A stretch of 64,000 bases of DNA, from assembly GCA_023053685.1 (NCBI GenBank), contig JALIGW010000001.1, forward strand, positions 67,337,740 to 67,401,739. Reading direction: 5' to 3'. The translations under genes and the position numbers were made by a program. Positions 11,055-23,491 of the stretch are shown here, in pieces (positions within the stretch are counted from its first letter, which is position 1; every line of letters starts with the position of its first letter). The notes beneath the pieces are model-generated. The model saw nothing but the letters and a program-made list of their open reading frames with translations. It made no database searches and was not told the origin of the DNA. This DNA is from Diadophis punctatus similis (Eukaryota > Chordata > Lepidosauria > Squamata > Dipsadidae).

Positions 11055-13242
11055 TAGAACAGAATAGAATTCTTTATTGACCAAGTGTGATTGGACACAC
11101 AAGGAATTTATCTTAGGTGTATATGCTCTCAGTGTACATAAGGAGAATAAAATACATTCAACAAGAATAAAAAGATACAACACTTAGTGATAGTCAAGGT
11201 TACCAATAAGCTATCAAATCGTATTGGGAAACAAATAAAAACAATATAAATTGAAAGATACAAACAACATGATTATAGTAGTAGGTGTGAATAGATAGAT
11301 ATTAGTAAGGGAGAGAATAATAATAGTAATACAGTCTTAGTAAATTATTTGACAGTGTTGTGGGAATTAGTTGTTAAGCAGAGTGATGGCATTTGGGGAA
11401 AAACTGTTCTTGTGTCTAGTTGTTTTGGTGTGCAGCGTCTTTTTGAGGGTAGAAGTTCAAACAATTTATGTCCAGGATGTGAGGGGTCAGTAAATATTTT
11501 CAAGGCCCTCTTTTTGACTCGTGCAGTATACAGATTCTCAATGGAAGGCAGGTTGGTAGCAATTGTTTTTTCTGCAGTCTTAATTATCCGTTGAAGTCTG
11601 TTTGTGTCTTGTTTGGTTGCAGAGCCAAACCAGACAGTTATGGAGGTGCAGAAGACAGACTCAATAATTCCTCTGTAGAACTGAATCAGCAACTCTTTGG
11701 GCAGTTTGAGCTTTCTGAGTTGGCACAGAAAGAACATTCTTTGCTGAGCTTTTTTGATGACGTTTTTGATGTTAGGTGTCCATTTTAAGTCTTGAGATAT
11801 GATAGAACCTAGAAACTTGAAGGACTCTACTGTTGATACTGTGTTGTCTAGTATTGTAAGAGGTGGTAGTATAGGTGGTTTTCTTCTAAAATCCACCACC
11901 ATTTCTATGGTTCTGAGTGTATTTAGTTCAAGACTGTTCTGGTTGCACCATAAGGCTAGTTGGTCAACCTCCCGTCTGTATGCAGATTCATCATTGTCCT
12001 GAATGAGACCAATCACTGTTGTATCATCTGCAAACTTCAGTATTTTAACAGAGGGATCTTTTGAGATGCAGTCATTTGTGTCCAGAGAGAAGTGGAGAGA
12101 GCACACAGCCCTGGGGGGGCTCCTGTGCTAATTGTGCAGGTATCTGATGTGATTTTGCCTAGCTTCACCTGCTGCTCCCTGTGTTAGGAAGCTTATGATC
12201 TATTTGCAAGTATGTTCAGGTACTGATAGCTGGTTTAGTTTAGTTAGAAGAATGTCAGGAATGATAGTATTGAATGGTGAGCTGAAGTCTACAAAGAGGA
12301 CCCTTGGAGATTCAAGATGTTGTAGGATGTAGTGCGGAGTCATATTAACAGCATCATCTGTCAATCTATTTGCTCCGTAGGCAAATTGCAAGGGGTCTAA
12401 CAGTGGATCGGTGATGGTTCTCAGGTGGCCGAGCACTAGTCTTTCAAAGGTCTTCATAACTACAGATGTTAGAGCAACTGGTCTGAAGTCATTCAGTTCC
12501 TTGATGGAGGGTTTCTTCGGCACTGGGATGATATTAGAGCATTTGAAGTAAGAAGGAACATAGCACATCTCTAGTGATTTATTAAAGATGCGGGTGAAGA
12601 TGGGGGCCAGTTGATCTGCACAAGTTTTTAAGCAAGGAGGAGTTATCTTGTCTGGACCTGGTGCTTTTCCTGGCTTTTGTCTGTGAAATAGGCTTTGCAC
12701 CTCATTCTCTGTAATCACCAGAGGTGGTGGGCCCAATGGGATAGGGTAGGTTGTAGGAGGCTTGGCTGTTGTTTGTGTGTCTGAGATGGGGGTTGTGGAG
12801 ATAGGTGGCTGTAGTTTCCTTTCAAACCTGCAGTAAAGCACATTCAGGTCATCTGCCACTTGTTGATTTCCTTCAGCCTGGGAAGGAGGTTTGCAGTAAC
12901 TGGTGATATTTTTAAGAGTTTTCCACATGTTTGCTGGTTCATTTGTTGAGAACTGATTCCTTAGCTTTTCAGAGTAGCTTCTTTTTGCTAATACGTTTCT
13001 CGTTAATACGTTTCTGGCCTGATTGTACAGCATTCTATTGCCTTTTCTGTAGGCTTCCTCTTTGGAACGACATTTAGCTGTGAACCAAGGTCTATTGTTA
13101 CTGTATATTCGCAGGTTTCTGGTCAGCACACATAGGTCTTCACAAAAACTGACATATGATGTTACAGTATCTGTGCGTTCATCCAAATCTGCAGTGGTAT
13201 CTTCAAAAACATTCCAATCAGTGCAGTCAAGGCAATTATCAT
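11055..13242 (-). mobile_element. Rex1-like LINE, 5'-truncated and decayed
   Basis: Reverse transcriptase is in two frames: 13186-12200 and 12106-11345. Seen motifs are P-G-P-D-K-I-T-P, N-D-F-R-P-V-A-L-T-S-V-V-M-K-T-F-E-R-L, F-V-D-F-S-S-P-F-N-T-I-I-P, the catalytic F-A-D-D-T-T-V-I-G-L-I, and L-N-T-L-R-T-I-E-M-V-V-D-F-R-R. About 80 bases around 12107-12199 are damaged and the region joining the two RT blocks is lost. The 3' tail (attcctt gtgtgtccaat... caataaagaattctattct on the minus strand) ends in AATAG/ATTCT units. No endonuclease domain remains. Lies in CRIM1 intron K-L, same strand as the gene. Clade is inferred from motif wording. Confidence 0.85.
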
Positions 13243-13394
13243 TTAATTATCACTGATTATTAAGAACATATAGGTTTTTTAATTACCGTGTTAAAAATCA
13301 TTCTTTTTCTGAATCTATAAACAGAACAAAAATATTTGAAAACTATAAAGTCTTGGAATACTGTTTATAAAGATGTTCTTTTATTGTTTCCCAT

Positions 13395-13624
13395 GTAACT
13401 GCCAAAATACATAAACAGGCAAAAAGGTTGTCATCATGTGACCATAGGATGCTGCAACTGGTCGTAAATACAAGCCGGTTGCCAAGTGCCAAAATGTGAT
13501 TATATGACTTCGGAGATGGTGTGGCTGCTGTAACTTTCAGGAGGGATCATAAGTAGCTTTTTTTTGAGTCCATCGTAACTTTGAGCAATTATTAAGTAAC
13601 CAGTCGTAAGCCAAGAACTATCTG
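13395..13624. mobile_element. pogo/Tigger-like fragment
   Basis: Contains catgtgaccataggatgctgcaactggtcgta and ends accagtcgtaagccaagaactatctgta, words shared with the complete copy at 48192. Confidence 0.55.
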
Positions 13625-13858
13625 TAGACATGTTTTTTTGAGATACAAAAAAATAGTTTCTGAATCCAAGTCTTGACTTCAATACTGGATACCAAAAAAT
13701 CAAACCAGAGCCTTTTATTTAATTCTTCATTTAATGAAAATATATTCTTTTACCTTTCCAAACTTTCCTCTTATCTTGGACAAATGATTATTTAATGTCT
13801 TTATGTTAAAAAAAAATACAACGATTCTGGCTGAATAAACTGCCAGAATCTAACTTAC

Positions 13859-14053
13859 CTGGGCACATGGGACAGCAACTGCCCTCCACATTAATTGGTT
13901 CCACGCAAGGAAGAGAGGGGCAACTAACTGTGGAACAAAGCGTCTGGCCCTGCAAGCAGTAGCAGTGAGTGCAGCTATCAATGTCCCAACGTTCTTCATC
14001 CGCGTAGGTTTTTCCATTAAAATGACATACTGCCTTCTTTGCTGCTGTGTCTT
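13859..14053 (-). CDS. CRIM1: CRIM1 exon K: VWC domain 6
   Basis: 195-base exon, phase 1-1, acceptor ctttcaacag, donor gtaagtt. It reads E-D-T-A-A-K-K-A-V-C-H-F-N-G-K, then D-E-E-R-W-D-I-D-S-C-T-H-C-Y-C-L-Q-G-Q, and ends G-S-C-C-P-M-C-P. It is the last of the six VWC modules and among the most conserved, with H-C-Y-C-L-Q-G-Q-T-L-C-S-T-V-S-C identical to human. Ten cysteines are present. Confidence 0.97.
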
Positions 14054-14257
14054 CTGTTGAAAGAACATGCCATAAAAATGCAATAATTGGAAGAGGGAAA
14101 GCTTGGGATTGTGTATCAGGTCTTAAACTTTTCTTAAACTTAAACTGTTTTTAACTTGCCCAGTTGTTCTTTCCTGCAAATATCTGCTTAATCAAAATAA
14201 AATAGGCAATAGTAGTATATTTGCAGAAGAAAAAAAAAGATCAAGCATTAAGAATAG

Positions 14258-14474
14258 CAATAGCCCTTAGACTTATAAACAGCTTCACAGTGCTTTACCG
14301 CCCTCTCTAACCTGTTTACAGAGTCAGCATATTGCCCCCAACAATCGGGGTCCTCATTTTACCAACCTCGGAAGGATGGAAGGCTGAGTCAACCTTGAGC
14401 TGATGAGAATCGAACTGCTGGCAGTCGGCAGAATTAGCCTGCAATACTGCATTCTAACCACTGTGCCACAGCTC
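14258..14474 (-). mobile_element. Sauria-type tRNA-derived SINE
   Basis: On the minus strand it runs from a tRNA-like head (tggcacagtggttagaatgcag...) through ggttgactcagccttccatccttccgagg to a tail ending ctaagggctattgct. Flanked by aagaatag on both sides (14250-14257 and 14475-14482). Confidence 0.85.
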
Positions 14475-15177
14475 AAGAATAGAAGAATAATCTTCAATTA
14501 TGCTCGATTTTTAGAATTTCTGAAACTTTATATTCAATTCTTCTTCTATTAATAGATAACCTCCACCCATTATTATATTATAGTTCATACATTTCTGGGT
14601 TTATGTGTAAGCAGAATCTTTGCAACTCTTGATAAAATGAATTCCTAGCTGAAGGGCTTTGAGAATTGCTTTGGAAATAAAATTCAGAATTGATTCCCTT
14701 GGGAATTCACATGAATACATTAATAAGGAAAACACAGTGACAATATGGAGGTATTGCAATAGAGGTGAGGGTTGGGATGGGTTGGAAAGAATTCATTCAA
14801 CTAAAATTAATCATGCAAAATTAGAATGTTAACTATATTATAAGAAAACCTGTTTGGAATCTAAATCTTATCATTAGTTTTCTACTTTAGGAAGTCATTT
14901 GAGACACCGGGATCATGCTTGAACTGACAAGAAGATGCAAGATGTGAACTTTGCATTCTGTCACAATAAATGGGAACAAAATTCCCTATTTCATAGCAAC
15001 TGAGGGAAATACAAGCTGTTTTTCATTTGCAATTGCCTGAACTCTAAACACTTTTTGTTATTTCAGTTTTGCTGGGAGAAAGCCAAAAAGCTTTAGGCAG
15101 AAAGTCAGAAAGGATGAACCCAGTTAAGTATGTCTCTGTATGTGTATGCATATATGTGTATGTTTATATATGTACAT

Positions 15178-15466
15178 CAGGGGGTGGGTTCCACTTACCT
15201 TCCCTACCGGTTCGCATCGCAACGGAAGTGCGCGTTTTGCACGCGCCCTTTGCTTGGGCCACGTCGCACAAAACACCCGAAAATGACACTCTGCACATGC
15301 ACAGAAGCCTATTTGCATGCGCAGAGGGTTTTTTTGCAAGCCGCGGCGACCGGAGGACCAGTTCGGTAGTGTGGACCGACGGTCATTGCTGCTGGTTCGG
15401 CGAGCGGCGGTAAATTTCCGCTACCGGTTCTAAAGAACTGGTCCGAACCAACAGCAACCCACACTG
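15178..15466. mobile_element. hAT-type element with perfect 8-bp target duplication
   Basis: From CAGGGGGTGGGTTCCACTTACC to GCAACCCACACTG, with ctaccggttc inside both ends and a GC-rich centre. Direct flanks atgtacat (15170-15177 and 15467-15474) are identical. Confidence 0.9.
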
Positions 15467-16440
15467 ATGTACATATGTAAATAACACAGCTCACATACAC
15501 AACATAATCAGAGGAAAACCCACTTAAGTATGGAAAATATACAATCACTGAAGAATTTATGTGTTCACTAATAATTAAAATAAGAAATGAAAGAAGTTCC
15601 AGCACCACCTGCAATAAAATATGCTAATCTAACTCATCTAACTGCGGTGATTTTATATTTTTATCCTGACATATTTATTTATTTATTTATTAAATTTACA
15701 TACAAATGTGTGTAAAGTAATATTATTTGTATCATGTCATCAAAGCACACATCCTGTCACTTGCTTTCCCAGATATTCATAGTTCTTATGTATACAATCT
15801 TTGCAGAAAGCAGAAATAAGGATATTCAAGGAATGATTTCACATATAATGCAATAAATGCAAAACATTGGATATGGCCTGAACCAATATGACTCTAACTG
15901 AAATTAACCATGATTTTAGCTGTAGACTGTAGAAAACAGCAGTATTATCCTATCCTTTTCTTTTTGTTAACATTATCTACTGAAAGAAAACATACAATCA
16001 CTCTGCTTCCAAAAAGCCTGAAAGGCATAATTGAAAAACAAGCAAAATACAATATCAGATAATGATTTTGCAGTCAAGATATTATATGACACAGGGAGAA
16101 GATAGGTAGTAAGATTTCCTTCCTTCCTTTATGGATAGATCAAGCCCAAATGTATGATAAATCTACTTCTGCTAAGATTTATTCATTACTTAATTCTAAC
16201 AATACCATAATATTACGCAACATTACCTATGATGTTTGCCTGTCACCTGGTCACAAAGAATAGCACTATGGTATAATTACGGTAATAATTATACTATAGT
16301 TCTCAATATATGCATTAAATGTATCACAGATTAAAAAAAATACAATTAAGGCCTAAATTGACAAAGCATCTTAACATTATAAATAAGATTGGGAAAAAAG
16401 CACTCTGATCATATCCTTCTCTCTCCATTCCAGTGCTTAC

Positions 16441-16662
16441 CTATACAGTAAGGACAACATTGCCCTTTCCTCAGAACAGGCTTTTCACAGGATACTGGTG
16501 GGCAAGATTCAGAGTAACAGCTGATTCCGCCATCCAGGCAAATGCAACTGGTACAGACATTTGGTTTCCATGACTCAGCAGTTAAGAAGATATCACCGTC
16601 ATCATTTTTGCAGTAACTGGGCATGCTTTTATTGGTTGACAAGGAAGGCTGAACAGGCTCAT
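16441..16662 (-). CDS. CRIM1: CRIM1 exon J: VWC domain 5
   Basis: 222-base exon, phase 1-1, acceptor ttttttttag, donor gtaagc. It reads D-E-P-V-Q-P-S-L-S-T-N-K-S-M-P-S-Y-C, then G-D-I-F-L-T-A-E-S-W-K-P, and closes R-K-G-Q-C-C-P-Y-C-I. Ten cysteines are present. N-K-S is a potential N-glycosylation sequon in the linker. A nearly full-length LINE has entered the intron on its 5' side without disturbing the exon. Confidence 0.97.
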
Positions 16663-17044
16663 CTAAAAAAAAATACACAAAGAAAATACTGGACTGTGCG
16701 GAGATGAATAGATTGACAATGAAAATTAAAGATAAGGAAGATTCAGAATATTATAACGTATGGGTGAAATTTTATGACTGGATAGAAAATGAATATGTAT
16801 AGAAGTTAAGTAACACTGACTAAATTGGAGGAAAATGGAGAATTAAAGGTGGTAGACCCAGGTGACAAAAATTAGGTAGTAAAGGAGGCAGCATTAGAAT
16901 AGTAGTATATACCTAGAAAAAAAATAAACTATATATTATATGTATAGATATGGATATAGAAAATATATAAAGGGGCACCGATAATTAAATGAAGTAGGGA
17001 TATATGTTACCAGTCTGTTAACCATAAGATGAATTATGATTAGA

Positions 17045-17182
17045 ATTACTCAGGGAAGGGACAAGAGGGAGGAAGAGGAAGTAGAGAAGGGAAGGGAGGG
17101 GAGAAGGGGAGGAGGGAAGTAGGAAGAGAGAGAGGAGGAGAAAGAAGGTAGAGGGAAGAGAGAGAGACAGAGGGAAGGGAGT
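17045..17182 (+). repeat. Polypurine (GA) tract
   Basis: About 135 bases almost purely A/G (gaagggacaagagggagg... to gagggaagggag), with very few interruptions. Confidence 0.9.
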
Positions 17183-18142
17183 GTTATGAAATGAGGGAAA
17201 ACAGACTGGCAATAGAAGTATAATAGGTGAAAAATGAGGATATTGGTTTATCATATATTGGATAGAAATGTATAACTATGTATATCTTGATATGATTTAT
17301 GGTATATGTATGGATTTATATATGGAGACTGTGGAAAAAATGTAAAATATTCTATTTATTTAGAATATTCTAAATATTTCTATTTATTTATGCCTGCCTG
17401 TCAGAAAATGATGCTTCAGATATTTTTCCTTGAATGCAAAAGGAGCAGGAAAGGACCAAACTATACTTTTGATTTGTTTTATCAATAGCTGTGAGCTTCA
17501 TCTCACTGTTCCTAAGGAAAGAGAGGAAAAAAAGCAATTGTAGCCTCTATGATTTTGGCCCGCCCTACAATTTTTGTCTCACCTTCCTGTAAGTTCATAC
17601 ACCCCTGGGCAGGAGATAACAAGCATCCACATCTGCTTAAAGAAATCCCAGTTCACTTCTATGAACATATACACACCCCTACTTTGTAATAACACTGTTT
17701 TAAAAAATGGTGGGCAGTCTCCTATGTATGACTAAATAGGAGCCTGTAACACTGAATAATGACAGTTTCTTTTAACTAGAATTGCTGAAGATTGACTGGT
17801 GAATTTAACAACAAACCATTGTCATGGCACAGAGGATGATGAGCTGCTTATGTATTTGTTTAAAGTTTGTGTGTAGAAGGAAAGTCTCAAAGTTACTGAT
17901 GGGAGTTTTCCTTCCTAATGGTTTTGTGTTCCCTAAGACTGTAAGAGTAAAGGACCACACCTGTACCAAGATAAAAGAGAACCGCAGCTACTACACAGGT
18001 GTTGGTTTTGTTGGAAAGAGAAAGGAAAGGTTACTTCAGTTTACAGCAGAATCTACTGAAGTAAACGGCTGGTATAAACTAAGAACTGTGTTACTGCTGC
18101 ATTTGTGACAAGGAAAAATGAAGAGTTGAGAACACAAGGTAG

Positions 18143-21058
18143 AAAGGAAGAAGGGGCGGACCTGGCATGCATTACTGAGACCTGGCTGGGCCAGGAGGGG
18201 GGGTTCCCCTCTCTGAGATGTGCCCGGACGGATTCTCAGTTCAGCATCAGCTGCGACTCCAGGGAAGGGGTGGAGGAGTGGCTATTATAGCTCGCCAGAA
18301 TCTATGTCCTCGTAGGAGTCCTGCCCTGGAGATGGTTGGGTGTGAGACGCTCCTTCTGAAGTTGGACTTAGGGGTTCAGGTGGGCCTTTTGCTAACGTAC
18401 TTGCCTTCTAGCTGCGTTGCAAAGGCCCTGCCTGTTCTGCTCGAGGCGATAGCGGGGCTGGCAATTAAGTTCCCCAGGTTGATGGTGCTGGGTGTCTTCA
18501 ATCTGCCATCGCCTGGCGAAACCTCAGAGGCAGTCCAGGAGTTCATGGCTTCCATGACAACCATGGACCTGACCCAAGTAGTTCAGGGTCCGACTCATGA
18601 GGGAGGTCGCACGCTTGACCTGGTGTTTCTCTTGGGGCAGTGGAGAGATGATCTGAGGCTGAGGGGTTTAGTCACATCACCCTTGTCGTGGTCAGATCAT
18701 TTCCTTCTGAGGTTGGATTTCATGGCACCACTCCTCCACCGCAAGGAGGCGGGACCGATTAAGTGGTTCCGCCCCAGGCGCCTAATGGAATCCGAAGGAT
18801 TCCAAGGGGAACTTGGGGAAATACCTGAATCCCTGGTACACAATTCATCTGAGTCTCTAGTGGCTGCCTGGAACCAGGCGGCAGCGGGGGCTTTAGATCG
18901 AATTGTGCCTTTGCGGCCTCTCCGTGGCAGCGGATCCAGGAGAGCTCCTTGGTTTACCGAGGAGCTCCGGGAGATGAAACGCCAAAAGAGACGCCTAGAG
19001 CGACAATGGAGATCCAGTAAAGCTGAATCTGACCAGACACTATTAAGAACTTTTATTAAGTCTTACTTAGTGGCGATACGGGAGGCAAAATGTGCGCATT
19101 TTTCCGCTCTTATTGCGTCCGCCGATTCTCACCCAGCCGCCCTGTTTAGGGTGACTTGCTCCCTTCTTGCTAAGAGGGAAGTTGAAGAACCCTTACAGGG
19201 CAGAGCTGAGGAATTTGTTCAGTTTCTGGCGGATAAAGTCACTCAGATTCGGACAGATCTGGATTCTGTTTGGACAGGGCAAGCCGAGACGACAGGGGCG
19301 AGTCTTAGTCCTGTTGTATGGGATGAATTTGAGCCTATCACTCCTGATGATGTTGACAAGGCCATAGGAGCGATGAGTGCTCCACTTGTTTATTGGACCC
19401 GTGCCCCTCCTGGCTGGTCTCCGCCAGCAGGGAGGTGTCACGCGGCTGGCTCCAGGTTGTTGTGATCACATATTTGAGAGACGGATCTATCCCACAGCCT
19501 TTAAAAGCTGCGGTGGTGAGGCCCCTCCTCAAGAAGCCTTCCCTGGACCCAGCGGATTTAAATAACTTCCGTCCTGTCTCCAACCTTCCCTTTGTGGGTA
19601 AGGTTGTTGAGAAAGTGGTGTCGCTCCAACTCCTACGGTTATTGGAGGACACTGATTATCTAGATCCCTTCCAATCGGGTTTCAGGCACGGCTACAGCAC
19701 AGAAACTGATTTGGTCACCCTGATGGATGATCTCTGGTGAGCCCGGGATGGAGGTCATTCCTCCATCCTGGTGTTACTTGACCTCTCAGCGGCTTTCAAT
19801 ACCATTGACCATGGTATACTTCTGCGTCGACTCAGAGAGATGGGAGTGGGAGGCACCATTTTACGGTGGTTCTCCTCCTACCTCTCCGATAGGACGCAGT
19901 CGGTGTTGACAGGAGGACAGAGGTCGTCCCCTAGGCCCCTGATTTGCGGGGTGCTCATGGTTCGGTCCTCTCGCCTATCCTATTTAACGTTTACATGAAA
20001 CCGCTGGGTGAGATCATCCGACGACACGGGGTGAGGTATCAGCAATACGCTGATGATACCCAGTTGTACATCTCCACCTCGTCTCAGTTCAGGGAAGCAG
20101 TTGATGTAATGTGCCTGGACGATGTTAGGGTCTGGATGGGAATGAATAGGCTCAAGCTCAATCCCGACAAGACTGAGTGGCTATGGATATTGCCCCTCAG
20201 GGATTATGTTGACTTTCCCTCCTTGGTTCTTGGGGGAGAAAAATTGACTCCCTCAGAACGAGTTCGCAATTTGGGTGTTCTCCTATATCCACAGCTAAAA
20301 TTGGAGCAACATCTTTCAGCTGTGGCTAGGGGGACCTTTGCACAGGTCCGTCTTGTGCACCAATTGCGACCCTACTTGGAGAGGGAGGCTTTACTCACAG
20401 TCACTCATGCCCTTGTCACCTCATGGCTGGATTACTGTAACGCGCTCTACATGGGGCTACCCTTAAAGAGCATTCAGAGACTACAATTGGTGCAAAATGC
20501 AGCTGCGCGAGCTGTGGTGGGTGTTCCGAGATACACCCACATAACACCTATTCTCCGCCAGCTGCATTGGTTGCCCATTAGTCTACGAACGCAATTTAAA
20601 GTGTTGGTTTTGACCTTTAAAGCCCTACATGGCTCAGGGCCGGGTTACCTCCGGGACCGCATCCTACCACACACCTCCCTTCGACCAGTTAGGTCCCACA
20701 GAGTTGGTCTCCTCCAGGTCCCATCAGCCAAACAATGCCAGTTGGTGGCACCACAGGGGAGAGCCTTCTCTGTGGGAGCCCCATCTCTCTGGAACCAACT
20801 CCCACCAGAGATCCGGACCATCCCCACTCTTCTGGCTTTCCGCAAAGCCGTAAAGACATGGCTCTTCTGGCAGGCGGGGTGAAAAAGATCGGATTCCCCC
20901 TGGATGAATGTTTTTTGTTGCTTTTTTTAAAAAAAAATGTTATGATTTTAAACTGTTTTTATTTACTGTACTGTTCTTATTCGTGCTGTACGCTGCCCTG
21001 AGTCCTACGGGATTGGGCGGCCTATAAGAACTTTAAATTAAATTAAATTAAATTAAAA
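18143..21058 (+). mobile_element. L2/CR1-like LINE, endonuclease plus reverse transcriptase, disrupted
   Basis: Nearly full-length second-ORF remnant. The endonuclease starts A-D-L-A-C-I-T-E-T-W-L-G and continues in 18218-19465 (S-D-H-F-L-L-R-L-D-F). The RT follows in several frames: [38 protein letters not shown], and catalytic Q-Y-A-D-D-T-Q-L-Y, then [12 protein letters not shown] and [11 protein letters not shown]. At least three frameshifts or stops break it (near 19380-19460, 19738 and 19930-19990). The 3' end is cgctgccctgagtcctacggg...gggcggcctataagaac followed by an (AAATT)n tail at 21033-21058. It is 5'-truncated; no first ORF seen. Confidence 0.9.
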
Positions 21059-21367
21059 GGGAAACTTACCACCTTGGTAAGTATTGTCATCTGTCACTTA
21101 TAAATATCTCCTTAAGCAAAGGGAAGTAAAGAAGTTGTATATATTAGACTTAACATATTAGGAATGTATATTTTATGTAGTAATAATCCTACCTTGTTTA
21201 AATGCTCAAGGAAAAACATTTAGTCTTCTGGTCCGTGTTTGATACATGAAATATTTTATTAACTTCAATGAAACTACCTTTTAAAAAACTAATTCTTTAT
21301 AGCCAAGTATATGTAAGGAAAGGGAGCTAATGCTCTTAAGAACTGCTGGAAATGCACAATTTATTAT

Positions 21368-21590
21368 TAGTCTTAGATTTTTATCCTGCCTTTTATATGA
21401 TTTGGCCAACTCAAGGCAGTGAACGTACTTGATGCTCTGACTCTTATATTCCTCACAACAACCCTGTGAGGTGGTTTAGGCTGAGAGAGTGTGACTGGCC
21501 CAAAATCACCCAGCCGGCTCTTAGGCTTAAAGGAGAACTAAAACTCGCAGCTTCCTAGTTCTAGGCTAGCACCTTAACCACATTAAACTG
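21368..21590 (-). mobile_element. Old tRNA-derived SINE
   Basis: On the minus strand a tRNA-like head (gtggttaaggtgctagcctagaactagg...) is followed by the common amniote words ggtgattttgggccagtcacac and cctcacagggttgttgtgagg. Diverged, no clear flanking duplication. Family not fixed. Confidence 0.6.
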
Positions 21591-22037
21591 CATCTTAATT
21601 GAAAACTGATCTGACAGAAAAGAGAAAGGAGAATGGTGGAATCTTTCTGTGGGATGTGTATGAAAGAGGCAGATGGAATATGTTTGTGTATTAACCCCAA
21701 AAGTGAAAAATACATAATTAGGATTAATAGAACTTGTATAATGAAACACAGGATGAGCTAGAAAGTTTGAGTGGATGATCTTATATAACAGATATGTCTA
21801 AGTTCAGAAGAGCGGGCTTATATTTGGAGGCTCAATTCTGTCTACATGTTAGATACACTAGTGCCCAAGAATTTACACAGGAGTAATGAAGAATTTCATC
21901 ATGTCGTTGCTGGACTGTGGATGCTTTTAAAGACTTTTTTCAAATACTATTGATTATACTTATTTTTGAGATGTAATGACATAGGGCAAATTAACCTGTT
22001 TTAACAAATATGCTAAAATATATTACATGAAGCTAAC

Positions 22038-22253
22038 CTGGACACTGGGGACAACATGAATCCTGAGTACGTGTAGGATTTCGACAAAGTAGAGGGGGAC
22101 AGACTTCGGTTTCACATAAGACTCTTGCATTATGACATGTACACTGGGTACAAGAATCAATGTTCCATGTGTCTCCTTCCATAAAATACTCTCCTCCTGG
22201 GACATAACAGATAGTTGGGCCACTGATTTCTGGCTTCTGTGCAATGGATTCAT
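22038..22253 (-). CDS. CRIM1: CRIM1 exon I: VWC domain 4
   Basis: 216-base exon, phase 1-1, acceptor tttttcacag, donor gttagc. It begins D-E-S-I-A-Q-K-P-E-I-S-G-P-T-I-C, contains D-T-W-N-I-D-S-C-T-Q-C-T-C and L-C-E-T-E-V-C-P-P-L-L-C, and ends D-S-C-C-P-Q-C-P. Ten cysteines in VWC spacing. The W-N-I-D-S-C-T-Q-C-T-C core equals human CRIM1. Confidence 0.97.
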
Positions 22254-23491
22254 CTGTGAAAAATAGAATCCCCACACAAAGAGATAGAAGATTAATTGAC
22301 TTTCCATTAAAATATAGATTCAAATCATAGTAATGGTTTCTAAATCTATTGTAAATGACTATATTTATAAACTAACACATTTTAAAACATCTTGGTTTGT
22401 ACCACTATAATAAAAAAGTAATAAGTTTAATACAGTGCTATGATAATAAAGGCAGACTTTATTTTCAGGATTGCCCACTGAAGGCTGTAAGTGACACCAA
22501 GGTATTTGGGGATGGAGTAAAGACCAGTTCAGAAATTTCAAATAGGTATAATTTCATAAACTGATTACTTGTAAGTATATTGTAATCTCTCTGTGACCCA
22601 CAGAAGGTATGGTACTTCTGTTCATGTATTTGAGATATAAATCCAACAAACAAAAAAAAAACAAAAAAAAAACCACCTAGCAAACCAAAACTGGATTCTT
22701 GCCTGCTTATAAGTCCAAAGAGGGCAATTAAAACTAGACTTATCATACAATTTCCACATACTTTGTGGAATCTTTCTCACTTGTCTAATACAGTGGTCCC
22801 CAACCTTTCCAGCTTGGCAACCCAGCAGTGGGGGAGGAGAGGGGATGGTGCCATGCAAGTATTAGTAGGCCATGGCCCGGTGATTGGGGACCCCTGGTTT
22901 GATATGTGGCTATAGGAAGGTAATGGAAGTTACACAGTGCTAAACATCTCTATATATTATACCGTACAAAGATATGGATTATCTACAAGGTTCAGTTTTA
23001 TCCCTGATTCACTGATTTCAAACTGATTTTGATCTGCAATTCAAATCGGATTTAAAAAAAATCTGATCTTTGCCCTTTTCTTCCAGTTTGCATAACTAGA
23101 TGGAATGGCTACAGGAATAACTGTACTTTACTTTTCTCTGTGTTTTTTTTGGCAATCAAAACAGCTTAAATATTGAAGAATATTTAGCCTTTCTTTGGAC
23201 TTCCAAGATTGCATTATCTTCATTCAATTAAATTACTAACGATGTGTATGAAAACTAAAATATTTCTGCCTTTGAAAGCTAAAATTATTGTGTTTAGGAT
23301 GTATAAGATTAGTGCCAAGTGTTAATTTATAAAGTCTATGCAATTACATGGAAGCAATGCAGGTTTCAACTGGTTTATCTAGCAAGTATCTCAGTCTTTT
23401 TTTACTTATAAGATCTTCCCTGGCAAGACAAAAAAGGGCAATACAGTTAAGAAGCAGGGTTTTAAAAAATAATAATAAAATAAAATGGTAC
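22254..23491 (-). other. CRIM1: CRIM1 intron H-I
   Basis: 1.24 kb, with one short hAT-type MITE (22791-22896). Nothing else recognised. Confidence 0.9.
22791..22896. mobile_element. Short hAT-type MITE
   Basis: Ends CAGTGGTCCCCAACCTTTCC and TGATTGGGGACCCCTG are inverted. Flanks gtctaata and gtttgata match at 6 of 8 positions. Confidence 0.75.

Larger units (their letters stand above)
10809..13858 (-). other. CRIM1: CRIM1 intron K-L
   Basis: About 3.05 kb. Mostly the Rex1-like LINE at 11055-13242 plus a pogo-like fragment at 13395-13624. Confidence 0.9.
14054..16440 (-). other. CRIM1: CRIM1 intron J-K
   Basis: Holds a SINE (14258-14474), a hAT MITE (15178-15466) and a TTTA-rich LINE-tail-like patch near 15668-15710. 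No other gene seen. Confidence 0.9.
16663..22037 (-). other. CRIM1: CRIM1 intron I-J
   Basis: 5.4 kb. Contains the GA tract, a long L2/CR1-like LINE on the opposite strand (18143-21058) and an old SINE at 21368-21590. The stretch 17200-18140 has no recognised feature. Confidence 0.9.

Noticed and set aside
13850..14083. 77-residue minus-strand frame at VWC6
   Set aside because: It is the wrong frame of CRIM1 exon K; the correct frame carries the ten-cysteine VWC module.
14258..14474. tRNA gene
   Set aside because: The tRNA-like boxes belong to the head of a SINE present in three copies; no cloverleaf of a functional tRNA.
17018..17254. Ser/Leu/Pro-rich frame
   Set aside because: Translation of the complementary strand of the polypurine tract.
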